Shown here one piece after another: positions 35,861 to 48,090 of a stretch of DNA of 64,000 nucleotides; position 1 is the first letter of the stretch; every line of letters begins with the position of its first letter. The notes below the pieces were generated by a model. That model was not told where the DNA came from, did no database searches, and saw only the letters and a list, made by a program, of their open reading frames with translations. Made by a program: the position numbers and the translations under genes. Origin of the DNA: Ptiloglossa arizonensis (Eukaryota; Arthropoda; Insecta; Hymenoptera; Colletidae); assembly GCF_051014685.1 (NCBI RefSeq), contig NW_027478385.1, positions 4,836,001-4,900,000 on the forward strand. The letters run 5' to 3'.

Positions 35861-38100
35861 TCGCCCGATTACAACGGTATGTGTATTTTTCCCCTAGGCC
35901 TTTGTAGTTATTGGTTTCGGGAATCAGACTTGCGAAAATTTTGATGGTTTCTCAACCATTCCTTAACTTCAAACTCCCATATTTCGCGAACGGATTGACG
36001 AACTCGAGAAATACCTGTTGCATCTGAAAGCAGAGACTCGCCCGATTACAGCGTTAGGTGTATTTTTGCCCTAGTCCATAGTAGTTATTGGTTTCGAGTA
36101 TCAGACTTGCGAAAATTTTGATTGTTTCTCAAACGTTCCTTAACTTCAAATTCCCATATCTCGCGAACGGACTGACGAACTCGAGAAATTCCTATTGCAT
36201 CTGAAAGTAGAAACTCGCCCGATTACAACGGTATGTGTATTTTTCCCCTAGACCTTTGTAGTTATTGGTTTCGGGAATCAGACTTGCGAAAATTTTGATG
36301 GGTTCTCAACCATTCCTTAACTTCAAACTCCCATATCTCGCGAACGGATTGACGAACTCGAGAATTTCCTGTTGCATCTGAAAGTAGAAACTCGCCCGAT
36401 TACAATGGTGTGTGTACTTTTCCCCTAGGCCATTCCAGTTATTGGTTTCGAGTATGAGACCAGCGAAAATTTTGATGGTTTCTCAACCATTCCTTAACTT
36501 CAAACTCCCATATCTCGCGAACGGATTGACGAACTTGAGAAATTCCTGTTGCATCTGAAAGTAGAAACTCGCCCGATTACAATTGTGTGTGTACTTTTCC
36601 CCTAGGCCATTTCAGTTATTGGTTTCGAGTATCAGACCAGCGAAATTTTTTATGGTTTTTCAACCATTTCTTAACTTCAAACTCCCATATCTCGCGAACA
36701 AATTGACGAACTCGAGAAATTCTTGTTGCATATGAAAGCAGAAACTCGCCCGATTACAGCGGTGTGTGTATTTTTGCCCTAGTCCACAGTAGTTATTGGT
36801 TTCGAGTATCAGACTTGCGAAAATTTTGATGGTTTCTCAAACGTTCCTTAACTTCAAATTCCCATATCTCGCGAACAGACTGACGAACTCGAGAAATTCC
36901 TGTTGCATCTGAAAGTAGAAACACGCCCGATTACAACGGTATGTGTATTTTTCCCCTAGGCCTTTGTAGTTATTGGTTTCGGGAATCAGACTTGCGAAAA
37001 TTTTGATGGTTTCTCAACCATTCCTTAACTTCAAACTCCCATATCTCGCGAACGGATTGACGAACTCGAGAAATTCCTGTTGCATCTGAAAGCAGATACT
37101 CGCCCGATTACAACAGTATGTGCATTTTTGCCCTAGGCCATAGTAGCTATTGTTTTCGAGTATCAGACTTGCGAAAATTTTGATGGTTTCTCAAACGTTC
37201 CTTAACTTCAAACTCCCATATCTCGCGAACGGATTGACCAACTCGAGAAATTCCTATTGCATCTGAAAGTACAAACTCGCCCCATTACAACAGTATGTGC
37301 ATTTTTGCCCTAGGCCATAGTAGCGATTGGTTTCGATTATCAGACTTGCGAAAATTTTGATGGTTTCTCAAACGTTCCTTAACTTCAAACTCCCATATCT
37401 CGCGAACGGATTGACGAACTCGAGAAATTCCTATTGCATCTGAAAGTAGAAACTCGCCCGATTACAACGGTATGTATATTTTTGCCCTATGCCATAGTAG
37501 CTATTGGTTTCGATTATCAGACTTGCGAAAATTTTGATGGTTTCTCAAACGTTCCTTAACTTCAAACTCCCATATCTTGCGATCGGATTGACGAACTCGA
37601 GAAATTCCTATTGCATCTGAAAGTAGAAACTCGCCCGATTACAACGGTATGTATATTTTTGCCCTATGCCATAGTAGCTATTGGTTTCGATTATCAGACT
37701 TGCGAAAATTTTGATGGTTTCTCAAACGTTCCTTAACTTCAAACTCCCATATCTCGCGAACGGACTGACGAACTTGAGAAATTCCTATTGCATCTGAAAG
37801 CAGAGACTCGCCCGATTACAACGGTGTGTGTATTTTTGCCCTAGGTCATAGTAGTTATTGGTTTCCAGTATCAGATTTGCGAAAATTTAATGGTTTCTCA
37901 AACGTTTCTTAACTTCAAACTCCCATATCTCGCGAACGGATTGACGAACTCGAGAAATTCCAGTTGCATCTGAAAGCAGAGACTCGCCCGATTACAACGG
38001 TATGTGCATTTTTGCCCTAGGCCATAGTAGCTATTGGTTTCGATTATCAGACTTGCGAAAATTTTGATGGTTTCTCAAACGTTCCTTAACTTCAAACTCC
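35861..38100. repeat. Segment of 5'-array type inside the 11-mer domain
   Basis: Begins in the gggaatcag and acagcgttagg units and runs through acaattgtgtgtg, cttgttgcatatg, agcagatactcg, gtagcgattgg and gccctatgcc units. These types are typical of 0-23 kb and scarce in the flanking 28-35 kb and 38-47 kb. Large parts match 22.2-23.6 kb. The gccctatgcc unit appears twice in succession here (about 37,486 and 37,663). A one-base loss, gaaaatttaatgg, lies near 37,888. Confidence 0.85.
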
Positions 38101-41100
38101 CATATCTCGCGAACGGATTGACGAACTCGAGAAATTCCTGTTGCATCTGAAAGTAGAAACTCGCCCGATTACAATGGTGTGTGTACTTTTCCCCTAGGCC
38201 ATAGTAGTTATTGGTTTCGAGTATCAGACTTGCGAAAATTTTGTTGGATTCTTAACCATTCCTTAACTTCATACTCCCATATCTCGCGAACGGATTGACG
38301 AACTCGAGAAATTCCTGTTGCATCTGAAACCAGAGACTCGCTCGATTACAACAGTATGTGTATTTTTGCCCTAGGCCATAGTAGCTATTGGTTTCGAGTA
38401 TCAGACTTGCGAAAATTTTGATGGTTTCTCAAACGTTTCTTATCTTCAAACTCCCATATCTCGCGAACGGATTGACGAACCCGAGAAATTCCTATTGCAT
38501 CTGAAAGTAGAAACTCGCCCGATTACAACGGTATGTATATTTTTGCCCTAGGCCATAGTAGTTATTGGTTTCCAGTATCAGACTTGCAAAAATTTTGATG
38601 GTTCCTCAAACGTTCCTTAATTTCAAACTCCCATATCTCCCGAACGGATTGACGAACACGAGAAATTCCTGTTGCATCTGAAAGTAGAAACTCGCCCGAT
38701 TACAACGGTATGTGTATTTTTCCCCTAGGCCTTTGTAGTTATTGGTTTCGAGTATCAGACTTGCGAAAATTTTGTTGGATTCTTAACCATTCCTTAACTT
38801 CAAACTCCCATATCTCGCGAACGGATTGACGAACTCGAGAAATTCCTGTTGCATCTGAAAGTAGAAACTCGCCCGATTACAACAGTATCTGCATTTTTGC
38901 CCTAGGCCATAGTAGCTATTGGTTTCGATTATCAGACTTGCGAAAATTTTGATGGTTCCTCAAACGTTCCTTAACTTCAAACTCCCATATCACGCGAACG
39001 GATTGACGAACTCGAGAAATTCCTGATGCATCTGAAAGTAGAAACTCGCCCGATTACAACAGTATGTGCATTTTTGTCCTAGACCATAGTAGCTATTGGT
39101 TTCCAGTATCAGACTTGCAAAAATTTTGATGGTTTCTCAGCCATTCCTCAACTTCAAACTCCCATATCTCGCGATCGGATTGACGAACACGAGAAATTCC
39201 TGTGCATCTGAAAGCAGAGACTCGCCCGATTACAGCGTTGGGTGTATTTTTGCCCTAGTCCATAGTAGTTATTGGTTTCGAGTATCAGACTTGCGAAAAT
39301 TTTGATTGCTTCTCAAACGTTCCTTAACTTCAAATTCCCATATCTCGCGAACGGATTGACGAACACGAGAAATTCCTGTTGCATCTGAAAGTAGAAACTC
39401 GCCCGATTACAATGGTGTGTGTACTTTTCCCCTAGGCCATAGTAGTTATTGGTTTCGGGTATCAGACTTGCGAAAATTTTGATGGATTCTCAACCATTCC
39501 TTAACTTCAAACTCCCATATCTCGCGAACGGATTGACGAACTCGAGAAATTCCTGTTGCATCTGAAAGCAGAGACTCGCCCGATTACAACAGTATGTGCA
39601 TTTTTGCCCTAGGCCATAGTAGCTATTGGTTTCGGGTATCAGACTTGCGAAATTTTTGATGGTTTCTCAAACGTTCCTTAACTTCAAACTCCCATATATC
39701 GCGAATGGATTGACGAACTCGAGAAATTCCTGTTGCATCTGAAACCAGAGACTCGCTCGATTACAACAGTATGTCTATTTTTGCCCTAGGCCATAGTAGC
39801 TATTGGTTTCGATTATCAGACTTGCGAAAATTTTGACGGTTTCTCAAACGTTCCTTAACTTCAAACTCCCATATCTCGCGAACGGATTGACGAACTCGAG
39901 AAATTCCTGTTGCATCTGAAAGTAGAAACTCGCCCGTTTACAATGGTGTGAGTACTTTTCCCCTAGGCCATTCCCGTTATTGGTTTCGAGTATCGGACCA
40001 GCGAAAATTTTGATGGTTTCTCAACCATTCCTTAATTTCAAACTCCCATATCTCGCGAACGGATTGACGAACTCGAGAAATTCCTGTTGCATCTGAAAGT
40101 AGAAACTCGCCCGATTGCAATGGTGTGTGTACTTTTCCCCTAGGCCATTCCAGTTATTGGTTTCGAGTATCAGACCAGCGAAAATTTTGTTGGATTCTTA
40201 ACCATTCCTTAACTTCAAACTCCCATATCTCGCGAACGGATTGACGAACTCGAGAAATTCCTGTTGCATCTGAAACCAGAGACTCGCTCGATTACAACAG
40301 TATGTGTATTTTTGCCCTAGGCCATAGTAGCTATTTGTTTCGAGTATCAGACTTGCGAAAATTTTGATGGTTTCTCAAACGTTCCTTAACTTCAAACTCC
40401 CATATCTCGCGAACGGACTGACGAACTTGAGAAATTCCTATTGCATCTGAAAGCAGAGACTCGCCCGATTACAACGGTGTGTGTATTTTTGCCCTAGGTC
40501 ATAGTAGTTATTGGTTTCCAGTATCAGATTTGCGAAAATTTAATGGTTTCTCAAACGTTTCTTAACTTCAAACTCCCATATCTCGCGAACGGATTGACGA
40601 ACCCGAGAAATTCCTATTGCATCTGAAAGTAGAAACTCGCCCGATTACAACGGTATGTATATTTTTGCCCTAGGCCATAGTAGTTATTGGTTTCCAGTAT
40701 CAGACTTGCAAAAATTTTGATGGTTCCTCAAACGTTCCTTAATTTCAAACTCCCATATCTCGCGAACGGATTGACGAACACGAGAAATTCCTGTTGCATC
40801 TGAAAGTAGAAACTCGCCCGATTACAACGGTATGTGTATTTTTCCCCTAGGCCTTTGTAGTTATTGGTTTCGAGTATCAGACTTGCGAAAATTTTGTTGG
40901 ATTCTTAACCATTCCTTAACTTCAAACTCCCATATCTCGCGAACGGATTGACGAACTCGAGAAATTCCTGTTGCATCTGAAAGTAGAAACTCGCCCGATT
41001 ACAACAGTATCTGCATTTTTGCCCTAGGCCATAGTAGCTATTGGTTTCGATTATCAGACTTGCGAAAATTTTGATGGTTTCTCAAACGTTCCTTAACTTC

Positions 41101-44100
41101 AAACTCCCATATCACGCGTACGGATTGACGAACTCGAGAAATTCCTGTTGCATCTGAAAGTAGAAACTCGCCCGATTACAACAGTATGTGCATTTTTGTC
41201 CTAGACCATAGTAGCTATTGGTTTCCAGTATCAGACTTGCAAAAATTTTGATGGTTTCTCAGCCATTCCTCAACTTCAAACTCCCATATCTCGCGATCGG
41301 ATTGACGAACACGAGAAATTCCTGTTGCATCTGAAAGTAGAAACTCGCCGGATTACAATGGTGTGTGTACTTTTCCCCTAGGCCATAGTAGTTATTGGTT
41401 TCGGGTATCAGACTTGCGAAAATTTTGATGGATTCTCAACCATTCCTTAACTTCAAACTCCCATATCTCGCGAACGGATTGACGAACTCGAGAAGTTCCT
41501 GTTGCATCTGAAAGCAGAGACTCGCCCGATTACAACAGTATGTGCATTTTTGCCCTAGGCCATAGTAGCTATGGGTTTCGGGTATCAGACTTGCGAAAAT
41601 TTTGATGGTTTCTCAAACGTTCCTTAACTTCAAACTCCCATATATCGCGAATGGATTGACGAACTCGAGAAATTCCTGTTGCATCTGAAACCAGAGACTC
41701 GCTCGATTACAGCAGTATGTCTATTTTTGCCCTAGGCCATAGTAGCTATTGGTTTCGATTATCAGACTTGCGAAAATTTTGACGGTTTCTCAAACGTTCC
41801 TTAACTTCAAACTCCCATATCTCGCGAACGGATTGACGAACTCGAGAAATTCCTGTTGCATCTGAAAGTAGAAACTCGCCCGTTTACAATGGTGTGTGTA
41901 CTTTTCCCCTAGGCCATTCCAGTCATTGGTTTCGAGTATCGGACCAGCGAAAATTTTGATGGTTTCTCAACCATTCCTTAATTTCAAACTCCCATATCTC
42001 GCGAACGGATTGACGAACTCGAGAAATTCCTGTAGCATCTGAAAGTAGGAACTCGCCCGATTACAATGGTGTGTGTACTTTTCCCCTAGGCCATTCCAGT
42101 TATTGGTTTCGAGTATCAGACCAACGAAAATTTTGATGGTTTCTCAACCATTCCTTAATATCAAACTCCCATATCTCGCTAACGGATTGACGAACTCGAG
42201 AAATTCCTGTTGCATCTGAAAGCAGAGACTCGCCCGATTACAACGGTATGTGTGTTTTTGCCCTAGGCCATAGTAGTTATTGGTTTCGAGTATCATACAT
42301 GCGAAAATTTTGATGGTTGCTCAGGCGTTCCTTAACTTCAAACTCCCATATCTCGCGAACGGATTGACGAACTCGAGAAATTCCTGTTGCATCTGAAAGT
42401 AGAATCTCGCCCGATTACAATGGTGTGTGTACTTTTCCCCTAGGCCATAGTAGTTATTGGTTTCGAGTATCAGACTTGCGAAAATTTTGATGGATTCTCA
42501 ACCATTCCTTAACTTCAAACTCCCATATCTCGCGAACGGATTGACGAACTCGAGAAATTCCTGTTGCATCTGAAAGCAGAGACTCGCCCGATTACAACGG
42601 TATGTGCATTTTTGCCCTAGGCCATGGTAGCTATTGGTTTCGATTATCAGACTTGCGAAAATTTTGATGGTTTCTCAAACGTTCCTTAACTTCAAACTCC
42701 CATATCTCGCGAACGGATTGACGAACTCGAGAAATTCCTGTTGCATCTGAAAGTAGAAACTCGCCCGATTACAATGGTGTGTGTACTTTACCCCTAGGCC
42801 ATAGTAGTTATTGGTTTCGAGTATCAGAATTGCGAAAATTTTGTTGGATTCTTAACCATTCCTTAACTTCATACTCCCATATCTCGCGAACGGATTGACG
42901 AACTCGAGAAATTCCTGTTGCATCTGAAACCAGAGACTCGCTCGATTACAACAGTATGTGTATTTTTGCCCTAGGCCATAGTAGCTATTGGTTTCGAGTA
43001 TCAGACTTGCGAAAATTTTGATGGTTTCTCAAACGTTTCTTAACTTCAAACTCCCATATCTCGCGAACGGATTGACGAACCCGAGAAATTCCTATTGCAT
43101 CTGAAAGTAGAAACTCGCCCGATTACAACGGTATGTATATTTTTGCCCTAGGCCATACTAGTTATTGGTTTCCAGTATCAGACTTGCAAAAATTTTGATG
43201 GTTCCTCAAACGTTCCTTAATTTCAAACTCCCATATCTCGCGAACGGATTGACGAACACGAGAAATTCCTGTTGCATCTGAAAGTAGAAACTCGCCCGAT
43301 TACAACGGTATGTGTATTTTTCCCCTAGGCCTTTGTAGTTATTGGTTTCGAGTATCAGACTTGCGAAAATTTTGTTGGATTCTTAACCATTCCTTAACTT
43401 CAAACTCCCATATCTCGCGAACGGATTGACGAACTCGAGAAATTCCTGTTGCATCTGAAAGTAGAAACTCGCCCGATTACAACAGTATCTGCATTTTTGC
43501 CCTAGGCCATAGTAGCTATTGGTTTCGATTATCTGACTTGCGAAAATTTTGATGGTTTCTCAATCGTTCCTTAACTTCAAACTCCCATATCACGCGTACG
43601 GATTGACGAACTCAAGAAATTCCTGTTGCATCTGAAAGTAGAAACTCGCCCGATTACAACAGTATGTGCATTTTTGTCCTAGACCATAGTAGCTATTGGT
43701 TTCCAGTATCAGACTTGCAAAAATTTTGATGGTTTCTCAGCCATTCCTCAACTTCAAACTCCCATATCTCGCGATCGGATTGACGAACACGAGAAATTCC
43801 TGTTGCATCTGAAAGTAGAAACTCGCCCGATTACAATGGTGTGTGTACTTTTCCCCAAGGCCATAGTAGTTATTGGTTTCGGGTATCAGACTTGCGAAAA
43901 TTTTGATGGATTCTCAACCATTCCTTAACTTCAAACTCCCATATCTCGCGAACGGATTGACGAACTCGAGAAATTCCTGTTGCATCTGAAAGCAGAGACT
44001 CGCCCGATTACAACAGTATGTGCATTTTTGCCCTAGGCCATAGTAGCTATTGGTTTCGGGTATCAGACTTGCGAAAATTTTGATGGTTTCTCAAACGTTC

Positions 44101-46490
44101 CTTAACTTCAAACTCCCATATATCGCGAATGGATTGACGAACTCGAGAAATTCCTGTTGCATCTGAAACCAGAGACTCGCTCGATTACAGCAGTATGTGT
44201 ATTTTTGCCCTAGGCCATAGTAGCTATTTGTTTCGAGTATCAGACTTGCGAAAATTTTGATGGTTTCTCAAACGTTTCTTAACTTCAAACTCCCATATCT
44301 CGCGAACGGATTGACGAACTCGAGAAATTCCTGTTGCATCTGAAAGCAGAGACTCGCCCGATTACAACGGTATGTGTGTTTTTGCCCGAGTCCATAGTAG
44401 TTATTTGTTTCGAGTATCAGACTTGCGAAAATTTTGATGGTTGCTCAGGCGTTCCTTAACTTCAAACTCCCATATCTCGCGAACGGATTGACGAACTCGA
44501 GATATTCCTGTTGCATCTGAAAGTAGAAACTCGCCCGTTTACAATGGTGTGTGTACTTTTCCCCTAGGCCATTCCAGTTATTGGTTTCGAGTATCGGACC
44601 AGCGAAAATTTTGATGGTTTCTCAACCGTTCCTTAATTTCAAACTCCCATATCTCGCGAACGGATTGACGAACTCGGGAAATTCCTGTTGCATCTGAAAG
44701 TAGAAACTCGCCCGATTACAATGGTGTGTGTACTTTTCCCCTAGGCCATTCCAGTTATTGGTTTCGAGTATCAGACCAGCGAAAATTTTGATGGTTTCTC
44801 AACCATTCCTTAATTTCAAACTCCCATATATCGCGAACGGATTGACGAACTCGAGAAATTCCTGTTGCATCTGAAAGTAGAAACTCGCCCGATTACAATG
44901 GTGTGTGTACTTTTCCCCTAGGCCATAGTAGTTATTGGTTTCGAGTATCAGACTTGCGAAAATTTTGATGGATCCTCAACCATTCCTTAACTTCAAACTT
45001 CCATATCTCGCGAACGGACTGACGAATTCGAGAAATTCCTGTTGCATCCGAAAGCAGAGACTCGCCCAATTACAACGGTGTGTGTATTTTTGCCCTAGGC
45101 CATTCCAGTTATTGGTTTCGAGTATCAGACCGGCGAAAATTATGATGGTTTCTCAAACATTCCTTAACTTCAAACTCCCATATATCGCGAATGGAATGAC
45201 GAACTCGAGAAATTCCTGTTGCATCTGAAAGTAGAAACTCGCCCGATTACAGTGGTGTGTGTACTTTTCCCCTAGGCCATAGTAGTTATTGGTTTCGAGT
45301 ATCAGACTTGCGAAAATTTTGTTGGATTCTTAACCATTCCTTAACTTCAAACTCCCATATCTCGCGAACGGATTGACGAACTCGAGAAATTCCTGTTGCA
45401 TCTGAAAGTAGAAACTCGCCCGATTACAACAGTATCTGCATTTTTGCCCTAGGCCATAGTAGCTATTGGTTTCGATTATCAGACTTGCGAAAATTTTGAT
45501 GGTTTCTCAAACGTTCCTTAACTTCAAACTCCCATATCACGCGTACGGATTGACGAACTCGAGAAATTCCTGTTGCATCTGAAAGTAGAAACTCGCCCGA
45601 TTACAACAGTATGTGCATTTTTGTCCTAGACCATAGTAGCTATTGGTTTCCAGTATCAGACTTGCAAAAATTTTGATGGTTTCTCAGCCATTCCTCAACT
45701 TCAAACTCCCATATCTCGCGATCGGATTGACGAACACGAGAAATTCCTGTTGCATCTGAAAGTAGAAACTCGCCCGATTACAATGGTGTGTGTACTTTTC
45801 CCCTAGGCCATAGTAGTTATTGGTTTCGGGTATCAGACTTGCGAAAATTTTGATGGATTCTCAACCATTCCTTAACTTCAAACTCCCATATCTCGCGAAC
45901 GGATTGACGAACTCGAGAAATTCCTGTTGCATCTGAAAGCAGAGACTCGCCCGATTACAACAGTATGTGCATTTTTGCCCTAGGCCATAGTAGCTATTGG
46001 TTTCGGGTATCAGACTTGCGAAAATTTTGATGGTTTCTCAAACGTTCCTTAACTTCAAACTCCCATATATCGCGAATGGATTGACGAACTCGAGAAATTC
46101 CTGTTGCATCTGAAACCAGAGACTCGCTCGATTACAGCAGTATGTCTATTTTTGCCCTAGGCCATAGTAGCTATTGGTTTCGATTATCAGACTTGCGAAA
46201 ATTTTGACGGTTTCTCAAACGTTCCTTAACTTCAAACTCCCATATCTCGCGAACGGATTGACGAACTCGAGAAATTCCTGTTGCATCTGAAAGTAGAAAC
46301 TCGCCCGTTTACAATGGTGTGTGTACTTTTCCCCTAGGCCATTCCAGTCATTGGTTTCGAGTATCGGACCAGCGAAAATTTTGATGGTTTCTCAACCATT
46401 CCTTAATTTCAAACTCCCATATCTCGCGAACGGATTGACGAACTCGAGAAATTCCTGTTGCATCTGAAAGTAGGAACTCGCCCGATTACA
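38101..46490. repeat. 11-mer-derived HOR with 12-, 14- and 11-mer spacings
   Basis: The cagtatctgc marker recurs at 38,887, 41,009, 43,487 and 45,434: spacings of 2,122 (12 units minus two bases), 2,478 (14 units) and 1,947 bp (11 units). The last three copies share a private atatcacgcgtacgg (an MluI site, ACGCGT, at 41,114, 43,592 and 45,539), absent from earlier copies. About 41,009-42,060 and 45,434-46,485 also match at 4,425 bp (25 units) with shared acagcagtatg, ccagtcattgg and gtaggaactcg. One-base losses lie near 39,203 (cctgtgcatctg) and 40,540. Confidence 0.9.
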
Positions 46491-48090
46491 ATGGTGTGTG
46501 TACTTTTCCCCTAGGCCATAGTAGTTATTGGTTTCGGGTATCAGACTTGCGAAAATTTTGACGGTTTCTCAAACGTTCCTTAACTTCAAACTCCCATATC
46601 TCGCGAACGGATTGACGAACTCGAGAAATTCCTGTTGCATCTGAAAGTAGAAACTCGCCCGTTTACAATGGTGTGTGTACTTTTCCCCTAGGCCATTCCA
46701 GTCATTGGTTTCGAGTATCGGACCAGCGAAAATTTTGATGGTTTCTCAACCATTCCTTAATATCAAACTCCCATATCTCGCGAACGGATTGACGAACTCG
46801 AGAAATTCCTGTTGCATCTGAAAGCAGAGACTCGCCCGATTACAACGGTATGTGTGTTTTTGCCCTAGGCCATAGTAGTTATTGGTTTCGAGTATCATAC
46901 ATGCGAAAATTTTGATGGTTGCTCAGGCGTTCCTTAACTTCAAACTCCCATATCTCGCGAACGGATTGACGAACTCGAGAAATTCCTGTTGCATCTGAAA
47001 GTAGAAACTCGCCCGATTACAATGGTGTGTGTACTTTTCCCCTAGGCCATAGTAGTTATTGGTTTCGAGTATCAGACTTGCGAAAATTTTGTTGGATTCT
47101 TAACCATTCCTTAACTTCAAACTCCCATATCTCGCGAACGGATTGACGAACTCGAGAAATTCCTGTTGCATCTGAAACCAGAGACTCGCTCGATTACAAC
47201 AGTATGTGTATTTTTGCCCTAGGCCATAGTAGCTATTTGTTTCGAGTATCAGACTTGCGAAAATTTTGATGGTTTCTCAAACGTTTCTTAACTTCAAACT
47301 CCCATATCTCGCGAACGGATTGACGAACTCGAGAAATTCCTGTTGCATCTGAAAGCAGAGACTCGCCCGATTATAACGGTATGTGTGTTTTTGCCCTAGT
47401 CCATAGTAGTTATTTGTTTCGAGTATCAGACTTGCGAAAATTTTGATGGTTGCTCAGGCGTTTCTTAACTTCAAACTCCCATATCTCGCGAACGGATTGA
47501 CGAACTCGAGAAATTCCTGTTGCATCTGAAAGTAGAAACTCGCCCGTTTACAATGGTGTGTGTACTTTTCCCCTAGGCCATTCCAGTTATTGGTTTCGAG
47601 TATCGGACCAGCGAAAATTTTGATGGTTTCTCAACCGTTCCTTAATTTCAAACTCCCATATCTCGCGAACGGATTGACGAACTCGGGAAATTCCTGTTGC
47701 ATCTGAAAGTAGAAACTCGCCCGATTACAATGGTGTGTGTACTTTTCCCCTAGGCCATTCCAGTTATTGGTTTCGAGTATCAGACCAGCGAAAATTTTGA
47801 TGGTTTCTCAACCATTCCTTAACTTCAAACTCCCATATTTCGCGAACGGATTGACGAACTCGAGAAATTCCTGTTGCATCTGAAAGTAGAAACTCGCCCG
47901 ATTACAATGGTGTGTGTACTTTTCCCCTAGGCCATAGTAGTTATTGGTTTCGAGTATCAGACTTGCGAAAATTTTGATGGATCCTCAACCATTCCTTAAC
48001 TTCAAACTCCCATATCTCGCGAACGGACTGACGAATTCGAGAAATTCCTGATGCATCCGAAAGCAGAGACTCGCCCGATTACAACGGTGT
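46491..48090. repeat. Dimer plus 17-mer copy linking two subfamilies
   Basis: The ttttgacgg unit of 46,206 is repeated 354 bp later at 46,560 together with its neighbour carrying ccagtcattgg. From about 47.2 to 48.09 kb the units copy 44.2-45.08 kb at a lag of 3,009 bp (17 units). The copied markers include gtccatagtagttatttg, ggaaattcctg and the BamHI/EcoRI unit (gatggatcctc plus gacgaattcgag) at 44,969/47,978. Confidence 0.88.
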
